A stretch of DNA of 11,261 nucleotides from CAYHWE01 sp964360445 (GTDB taxonomy: Bacteria; Patescibacteriota; Patescibacteriia; Patescibacteriales; JAKAJF01), in assembly GCA_964360445.1 (NCBI GenBank), contig CAYHWE010000032.1, positions 1 through 11,261 on the forward strand, given 5' to 3'. The notes beneath the pieces are model-generated. The model was not told the DNA's origin, did not search any database, and worked only from the letters and a program-made list of their open reading frames with translations. Both the position numbers and the translations under genes were made by a program. Shown here piece by piece: positions 7,071 to 11,261 of this stretch (position 1 is its first letter; each line of letters begins with the position of its first letter).

Positions 7071-8378
7071 CTAGTAATCCTTCAATTTCTTGATTCCTTC
7101 ATGCTTTCTGATCTTTTCCAGCGCTTTCGCTTCGATCTGCCTTATACGTTCTCTCGTAACATCGAATTCGCGTCCGACCTCTTCCAGGGTGTGGGCAACG
7201 CCATCAATCAATCCGAAGCGCATTTCTAAAATCTTCTGTTCGCGGGGAGAAAGATTGGAAACTATTTCGCGGACATAGTCGCGCAATAATTGCAGAGCGG
7301 CCGCCCTGTCCGGAGTGACATTTTTTACATCCTCGATAAAATCTTCCAATGTCGAATCTTCTTCATCTTCGCCGACGCTGGTTTCCAGGGAAATCGTATC
7401 CTGGGAAATCTTGATGATATGCCAGACTTTTTCAATTTCCTCTCCCATTTCCGCCGCGATTTCTTCCGGCAGCGGCTCGCGGCCAAGGTCCTGGATTAAT
7501 TGACGTTCAATCTGCTGGAATTTATTGATCGTCTCAACCATATGGACCGGAATACGGATCGTGCGGGATTGGTCAGCTAACGCGCGAGTGATCGCCTGTC
7601 TTATCCACCAGGTCGCATATGTTGAAAATTTATATCCTTTTCTGTATTCAAATTTTTCAACCGCCCTGAATAAACCGATGTTCCCTTCCTGAATCAGGTC
7701 CAAAAGGCTTAATCCCTTTGCGCCAGTAAATTTTTTCGCGATAGAAACGACTAAACGCAAATTTGATTCGATCAATCTGCGCTCCGCCTCCTTGTCTCCC
7801 CTTTCCTTTCTCTTTGACAATTCGACTTCTTCTTCCGTCGTTAAGAGAGGAACCTTGCCTATTTCTTTTAAATACATCTGGATCGAATCAGAGCTTAATT
7901 CTGATATATCTGTTGAGATCTCTGTCTTCTTTCTTTCGCGGGGAGCTTTCGGCTCAGAAATAACGGTCATCAACTCCTTTTTCTTTTTTTCCGTATCAAA
8001 ATCAAGCAGACTGCCGGTGTCCTCGACGATCTGGATGCCGTTTTTCTGCATTCTTTCCAAAAAGAGTTCGAATTCATAAACATACTCTTCAATATGAGGA
8101 AATGCGAATAGCAATTCTGTTTCCGTGATGAATCCTCTTGACCTTCCTTTGGCTATCAGACTGTTTATCTGATCTTCAGTCGACCTGACAACCTCGACAG
8201 CCGGCTTTGGCTGTTTTATTTCTTTTTTGTGAGTTTCTTTAACTTTCTGCTTCCCCTTAGACTGGAAGCTCGTTTTAGCTCTCGCCGGGCGAGACGCTTT
8301 TTTCGTTTTTTGTTTAGCTCCTGTTTTTGCAGCAGCTTTAGTCTGTTTCTTTTTAATTGTTTTTTTCTTATTTGGCAT
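7071..8378 (-). CDS. rpoD: Primary RNA polymerase sigma factor RpoD (sigma-70/SigA)
   Basis: Housekeeping sigma factor that directs RNA polymerase to -35/-10 promoters. For a 435-aa product: residues 1-60 are a Lys/Ala-rich basic tail; 66-120 match a region 1.1-like domain; 164-174 (SDSIQMYLKEIG) is region 1.2; about 201-271 are regions 2.1-2.4, including NLRLVVSIAKKF, DLIQEGNIGL, and the -10 recognition helix KFSTYATWWIRQAITRA; about 274-350 is region 3; 361-430 is region 4, with the -35 helix-turn-helix TLEEVGREFDVTRERIRQIE. The ATG at 8376-8378 is chosen; a TTG four codons upstream is the alternative. No Shine-Dalgarno is visible. It follows dnaG by 87 bp and is probably co-transcribed with it. 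The short length (E. coli RpoD is 613 aa) reflects loss of the non-conserved region, as in SigA-type factors. Confidence 0.97.
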   Translation of the reverse strand: MPNKKKTIKKKQTKAAAKTGAKQKTKKASRPARAKTSFQSKGKQKVKETHKKEIKQPKPAVEVVRSTEDQINSLIAKGRSRGFITETELLFAFPHIEEYVYEFELFLERMQKNGIQIVEDTGSLLDFDTEKKKKELMTVISEPKAPRERKKTEISTDISELSSDSIQMYLKEIGKVPLLTTEEEVELSKRKERGDKEAERRLIESNLRLVVSIAKKFTGAKGLSLLDLIQEGNIGLFRAVEKFEYRKGYKFSTYATWWIRQAITRALADQSRTIRIPVHMVETINKFQQIERQLIQDLGREPLPEEIAAEMGEEIEKVWHIIKISQDTISLETSVGEDEEDSTLEDFIEDVKNVTPDRAAALQLLRDYVREIVSNLSPREQKILEMRFGLIDGVAHTLEEVGREFDVTRERIRQIEAKALEKIRKHEGIKKLKDY

Positions 8379-8390
8379 TATAATAAACAA

Positions 8391-8465
8391 AATGTCAAAA
8401 TCTAAATTACAAGTTAAAATTCAAAATTTAAAAACTTTTTACTTTTGAATTGCACTTTTGACTTT
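8391..8465 (-). repeat. AT-rich imperfect inverted repeat between dnaG and rpoD
   Basis: The 75 bp are low-complexity, built from TCAAAA, TTAAAA and AAATT words. The left edge (GTCAAAATCTAAATT at 8394) resembles the reverse complement of the right edge (GTCAAAAGTGCAATT on the minus strand), so the transcript could fold into a long, imperfect AU-rich hairpin. No terminator-like GC core and no properly spaced promoter are seen. It supplies most of the sequence directly before the rpoD start. It is similar in character, but not identical, to the AACAATT block upstream of dnaG. Confidence 0.55.
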
Positions 8466-10310
8466 TTATTTCAGCTCTCTCAACTCATCCGTCAATAACT
8501 TGAACTCTTTCATTAAATCTTTAATACTCTCATTATCCTTTTCCCTTTCCGCCTGAGAAATCAATTTCTCCATCTCCTTCATCCTGAGGACTAAATAGTT
8601 CTTTTTTAAAGCCGCCAAAATCCCGAGCATCTCGTTCCTAGCCTGTTCCGGCTCATAATCTGCAAAATCACAATCACCCAGAACAGCTATTTTTTCAAGC
8701 AATTTGATCTGGGAATTGTTATTCGCATTTTCAGGCCCAAATTCATTTTCCAGCCAATTCCTGACATTTTTATAGTTAGTTTCCGTTTCAATGGCATCAA
8801 GGCCATCATGGGCTTCAACGATATTATTATAAAATATAATTATGCTTCTGTAAAGGCTTTGATTGTCTTTTCCGCTTATCTGGTCCGGCTGTATCCGGTT
8901 GGCTGCCATCTCAATCAGGCTCGGGAATTTTAATAATAAAGCAAGTAAAATTTGCGAACTTTTCTCTTCCTTGCTGTCCGTCGCGGTTTCCAGCTTTTTT
9001 TCCGCCTGCCTAGACTCCTTTTTGCCGGCCTTAGGAGAAAGCGCCTTGGCCAAAGTCTCTCGAAGGACATATTCCTTTATATCGATCAATTCACTCAGTC
9101 TTTTTACCCAATAATCCTGCTCGATCCTTGAATTAAGCTCGCCGATAACAGGCAGGAGTTTTTTTGCCGCCTGTCTTTTATGTTCAATATTATCCAGATT
9201 CAATTTGCTTATAATCTTATCAAAGCAATATCGCATCATCGGCTTGGCCGTTTCTACCGCTTTTTTCCAGACTTCCGGGCTTTGTTTTATGCATTCATCC
9301 GGGTCCTTACCATTCGGAACCTCTATGACTTTGATATTCATATCCATCTGCATCGCCGTTTTCATCCCCCTCTCCGACGCCATCTCGCCGGCATTATCCA
9401 TATCGAAAGCCAAAGCGATATTAGTCGAATACCTTTTTAATAAATTGATCTGTTCTACCGTCAAGCTCGTTCCGGAAGAAGCGATGATATTCCTGAATCC
9501 ATGCTGATGCGCGGTAATGACATCCATCTGCCCCTCTACCAAGACAGCCAATTCTTTTTTCTTTATTTCTATCTTCGCCTTGTCCAAACCGAAAAGGAGC
9601 TTGCTCTTATCATAAACCGGGGTCTGCGGGCTGTTTATATATTTCCCTTGCTTATCATCCCCTCCCGGCATCACGCGCGCCGTAAACGCGACCGTATTTC
9701 CATTGATATCTTTTATCGGGAACATGATGCGTCCGCGGAAACGGTCATAAAATCCGGACATCTTATCCCTCTTTACAGTCATCCCGGCTAAAAATATTTC
9801 ATTCTCGTTAAAGCCTTTTTTCCTCAAATGATTAAACAGGTCATCCCAGGATTCCCGGCTATATCCGATTTCCCATTCTTCGATCGTTTCCTCTTTTAAT
9901 CCCCTCTCCTCAAGGTATTTCCTGGCTTTTTCTCCATCTCTGCCCTGCATCAGATTGTCATTAAAATGCTTCGCGGAAATTTCTATGATATCTAAAATAC
10001 GATTTTTTTGCGAGACTAATTTCGGATTATGATGCTCCAATACTACTCCCGCTTTTTGCGCCAGCATCCTCAATGACTCGGCGAAAGTTATCCCTTCGAT
10101 TTCCATGACAAAAGCAAAAATATCGCCGCCTTTCGCGCAGCCGAAGCAATGCCAGATCTGTTTTTCCGGGCTAACCATGAATGATGGATTCTTCTCATTG
10201 TGGAACGGACAAAGCCCGCGGAAATTTGTTCCGGCCGGCTTTATTTGGATATATTCCTTGATCACATCAACGACATCTAATTTTGATTTTATCTCTTCTG
10301 AAGGCTGCAT
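8466..10310 (-). CDS. dnaG: DNA primase DnaG
   Basis: Synthesises RNA primers for replication with the replicative helicase. For a 614-aa product: the N-terminal zinc-ribbon has CPFHNEK...HCFGCAKGG with ligands C34, H37, C55 and C58; the RNA-polymerase core contains FRGRIMFPIKD (about 192-201); the TOPRIM domain has LVEGQMD (E259, D263 region), ALAFDMDNAGE (D303, D305) and GKDPDE (334-339), matching the metal-binding acidic residues of the family. The C-terminal 440-614 is helical and divergent, as expected for the helicase-binding region. The length is typical (E. coli 581). The ATG at 10308-10310 is chosen over a TTG immediately upstream (10311-10313). No Shine-Dalgarno precedes it: a heptamer repeat fills the leader. 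It lies upstream of rpoD, a common bacterial pairing. Confidence 0.97.
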   Translation of the reverse strand: MQPSEEIKSKLDVVDVIKEYIQIKPAGTNFRGLCPFHNEKNPSFMVSPEKQIWHCFGCAKGGDIFAFVMEIEGITFAESLRMLAQKAGVVLEHHNPKLVSQKNRILDIIEISAKHFNDNLMQGRDGEKARKYLEERGLKEETIEEWEIGYSRESWDDLFNHLRKKGFNENEIFLAGMTVKRDKMSGFYDRFRGRIMFPIKDINGNTVAFTARVMPGGDDKQGKYINSPQTPVYDKSKLLFGLDKAKIEIKKKELAVLVEGQMDVITAHQHGFRNIIASSGTSLTVEQINLLKRYSTNIALAFDMDNAGEMASERGMKTAMQMDMNIKVIEVPNGKDPDECIKQSPEVWKKAVETAKPMMRYCFDKIISKLNLDNIEHKRQAAKKLLPVIGELNSRIEQDYWVKRLSELIDIKEYVLRETLAKALSPKAGKKESRQAEKKLETATDSKEEKSSQILLALLLKFPSLIEMAANRIQPDQISGKDNQSLYRSIIIFYNNIVEAHDGLDAIETETNYKNVRNWLENEFGPENANNNSQIKLLEKIAVLGDCDFADYEPEQARNEMLGILAALKKNYLVLRMKEMEKLISQAEREKDNESIKDLMKEFKLLTDELRELK

Positions 10311-10322
10311 CAATTACAATTT

Positions 10323-10357
10323 AACAATTAACAATTAACAATTAACAATTAACAATT
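10323..10357. repeat. Tandem heptamer repeat, five exact AACAATT copies
   Basis: Five perfect head-to-tail 7-bp units, with degenerate relatives (CAATTACAATTT before; TTGATAATTGAACATTGTAAATTGATAATTAA-like words after, extending to about 10393). The downstream words partly complement the heptamers, so the whole block from about 10311 to 10393 forms an imperfect dyad. It occupies the gap between the upstream small gene and dnaG and abuts the dnaG start. Simple-repeat blocks of this type are seen in Parcubacteria-like genomes (recalled, not searched). There are no spacers, so it is not CRISPR. Confidence 0.85.
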
Positions 10358-10389
10358 TCCATTGATAATTGAACATTGTAAATTGATAA

Positions 10390-10875
10390 TTAACTGAATA
10401 ATCTCTTCCACCAACTCTTTTTTTCTTTTTTTGGTTGATCTTTTGTATAATCCCGCTCTCCTCCTATTTTATCAACCGATTCTCCATCTTGCCCCCTCTC
10501 CTTGTTAAGGAGAGGACTGGAGTAAGGTGCTTTTTCGTTACGCGTTATGCATTGTGCGTTGTGCGAGTTGGCGTTGTGCGTTATGATGTTCTTCAGTCTC
10601 TCAATTTCACTCTGCACGACTTCTCCGTCATGCTCGCCATTATGCATGCGCGACCCCTCATAACTCGCCTGTTTTTGGTCCAGGTGCAGATTAAAGAGTA
10701 TCTTATCGCCGCTCTCTTCGACATACATATGCAGACGGGGATAAAAATAAGACCCGAGCCTGCGCACATAACTTTCCTCGCCCCTTCGGCTGTCGCGGAT
10801 AAAAGCATACCCGGCGCGCCTTAAAAAATGCTCCGGATGTTCGCTGATATCTGCTTTGCTTATCATTAACTTCAT
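10390..10875 (-). CDS. Conserved-looking small protein of unknown function upstream of dnaG (161 aa)
   Basis: Soluble, no signal peptide or membrane segment. Residues 1-97 look like a compact conserved domain (ISKADISEHPEHFLRRAGYAFIRD, SYVRRLGSYFYPRLHMYVEE, KILFNLHLDQKQASYEG, HNGEHDGEVVQSEIERLKNII), rich in Arg, Tyr and His. I recall similar proteins from CPR genomes only as uncharacterised. Residues about 98-132 are encoded by repeat DNA (His-Asn-Ala runs, then YSSPLLNKERGQDGE), and the end (KKEKKSWWKRLFS) is basic and aromatic, possibly membrane- or nucleic-acid-contacting. The start is the ATG at 10873-10875; an AAGGAG (10888-10893) sits 12 bp upstream, a rather long spacing. The stop lies about 80 bp before dnaG, so it is plausibly the first gene of the dnaG-rpoD unit. 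Confidence 0.75.
   Translation of the reverse strand: MKLMISKADISEHPEHFLRRAGYAFIRDSRRGEESYVRRLGSYFYPRLHMYVEESGDKILFNLHLDQKQASYEGSRMHNGEHDGEVVQSEIERLKNIITHNANSHNAQCITRNEKAPYSSPLLNKERGQDGESVDKIGGERDYTKDQPKKEKKSWWKRLFS
10480..10587. repeat. Interspersed repeat cluster translated within the small gene
   Basis: Two elements lie side by side inside the coding sequence. One is a palindrome with 9-bp arms, CCTCTCCTT (10495-10503) and AAGGAGAGG (10507-10515), around a GTT loop. The other is a degenerate tandem of GCGTTATGC/GCGTTGTGC-type words (about 10538-10587). Together they span about 105 bp and encode residues about 98-132 in frame. The composition differs sharply from the conserved domain before it. 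Similar CTCTCC/GGAGAG palindromes are interspersed in CPR genomes (recalled). Confidence 0.7.
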
Positions 10876-10881
10876 ATACTT

Positions 10882-10910
10882 AATCTACTCCTTATTCCCC
10901 CTTCGGTCAA
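10882..10910 (-). promoter_or_regulatory. Candidate promoter of the small gene-dnaG-rpoD unit
   Basis: On the minus strand TTGACC (10905-10910) and TAGATT (10882-10887) are 17 bp apart. Start of transcription would fall at about the ATG (10875), giving a leaderless message, which conflicts with the AAGGAG lying in the spacer. Either this promoter or that ribosome site is therefore not used as drawn. Confidence 0.35.
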
Positions 10911-10913
10911 AGA

Positions 10914-10943
10914 TTGACAATGCCGTTAAAATCCTGGTAAAAT
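10914..10943 (+). promoter_or_regulatory. Candidate promoter of the ZIP transporter gene
   Basis: A perfect -35 TTGACA (10914-10919), an 18-bp spacer and TAAAAT (10938-10943) predict transcription from about 10950 and a leader of about 50 nt. Another TAAAAT (10991-10996) sits close to the start codon but lacks a good -35 box. Confidence 0.55.
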
Positions 10944-11002
10944 AAAATTCTTAATTTCATGGAAGTGGAGAATTTTCCTGTTTTTTGTGTTAAAATAAGA
11001 AC

Positions 11003-11261
11003 ATGGACCTGATTTCAACAATGTCAATTTATTTATACACGATCGCGAGCATCACAATCGTGTCTTTTATTTCTTTTGCCGGCGCTTTTGCCCTGGCAAT
11101 CAAAGCAAAAAGGCTGGAAAAAATCACATTGATTTTAGTCGCTCTTTCCGCCGGAACTCTTTTGGGTGATGTCTTCTTCCATTTGCTTCCGGAAACAATA
11201 GAACATAACGGCTCGCTATTAGTCTGGGGCTGGATCTTGATAGGCATCATCACCTTTTTTG
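11003..11261 (+). CDS. ZIP-family divalent metal transporter, N-terminal part (runs off the window)
   Basis: The first 86 residues of a membrane protein that imports divalent metals such as zinc or iron in this family. TM1 is about residues 8-34 (LYTIASITIVSFISFAGAFAL), followed by the basic loop AIKAKRLEK. TM2 carries the family hallmark SAGTLLGDVFFHLLPE, with H60 and E64 in the position of the ZIP metal-site motif (HLLPE). TM3 begins around L72. The ATG at 11003-11005 is chosen; a second ATG at 11021-11023 is possible. No good Shine-Dalgarno is near either. It is divergent from the dnaG-rpoD group. The metal preference cannot be told from this fragment. Confidence 0.85.
   Translation, partial: MDLISTMSIYLYTIASITIVSFISFAGAFALAIKAKRLEKITLILVALSAGTLLGDVFFHLLPETIEHNGSLLVWGWILIGIITFF

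Noticed and set aside
6887..7229. Plus-strand ORFs of 68 and 82 codons near the 43-aa gene
   Set aside because: They run through a terminator hairpin, the promoter of the small gene and the 3' end of rpoD; no family resemblance.
7090..8079. Plus-strand ORFs opposite rpoD
   Set aside because: rpoD is unambiguous across the whole span; the opposite-strand peptides show no domain and no start signal.
8379..8390. TTG start giving RpoD four more residues
   Set aside because: The ATG at 8376-8378 is the stronger start codon and no ribosome site supports the TTG.
8371..8397. TTGACA and TATAAT before rpoD as a promoter
   Set aside because: The boxes are only 10 bp apart, too close for sigma-70, and TATAAT overlaps the start codon.
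10311..10313. TTG start giving DnaG one more residue
   Set aside because: It belongs to the adjoining repeat, and the next codon is an ATG.
10311..10393. CRISPR array
   Set aside because: The 7-bp units are contiguous with no spacers and no cas genes nearby.
10435..10824. Plus-strand ORF of 129 codons opposite the 161-aa gene
   Set aside because: The minus-strand frame has a conserved-looking domain and a ribosome site; the plus-strand frame is rich in unstructured residues from the repeats.
11029..11253. Minus-strand ORF of 74 codons opposite the ZIP gene
   Set aside because: The plus-strand frame shows the ZIP motif and membrane helices; the opposite frame has no recognisable content.

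Overview
The window is 11.3 kb of moderate-GC bacterial DNA carrying a core replication/transcription block next to a very large surface-protein gene. The gene style suggests a Candidate Phyla Radiation (Patescibacteria, Parcubacteria-like) genome: a lysine/alanine-rich extension on RpoD, AT-rich 'AACAATT' repeats and a CTCTCC/GGAGAG palindrome scattered between and inside genes, starts mostly without a Shine-Dalgarno sequence, and a multi-kilobase Ser/Thr-rich beta-helix plus fibronectin-III exoprotein. This assignment rests on recognised style, not on a database search. The code is standard: UGG for Trp, and no sign of UGA recoding in dnaG or rpoD.

All complete genes lie on the minus strand. 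In transcription order they are: a small conserved-looking protein of unknown function (10875 to 10390), dnaG primase (10310 to 8466) and rpoD, the primary sigma factor (8378 to 7071), which ends in a strong hairpin terminator (7005-7048). A 43-residue membrane protein (6942 to 6811) follows as a self-contained unit with its own consensus-like promoter and a second 20-bp hairpin terminator (6744-6787). The giant gene (6705 to 31) comes last. At the right edge, divergently oriented, is the 5' end of a ZIP-family metal transporter (from 11003, plus strand). It shares a 127-bp intergenic region with the first minus-strand gene, and the two candidate promoters there have back-to-back -35 boxes.

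dnaG and rpoD form the familiar initiation pair (the macromolecular-synthesis operon without rpsU). They are flanked and separated by low-complexity repeats: five exact AACAATT heptamers directly before the dnaG start, and an imperfect AT-rich inverted repeat between dnaG and rpoD. A different repeat cluster lies inside the small upstream gene, where it is translated in frame.

The giant protein has a membrane-anchored N-terminus, two homologous right-handed beta-helix modules that appear to be inserted into a beta-sandwich region, Ig-like sections, and about seven C-terminal FN3 domains. It stops at a TAA, but the frame beyond that stop still reads like the next FN3 linker up to the window edge, so the gene may carry a premature stop. 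I saw no defence system, CRISPR array, transposase, tRNA or rRNA.
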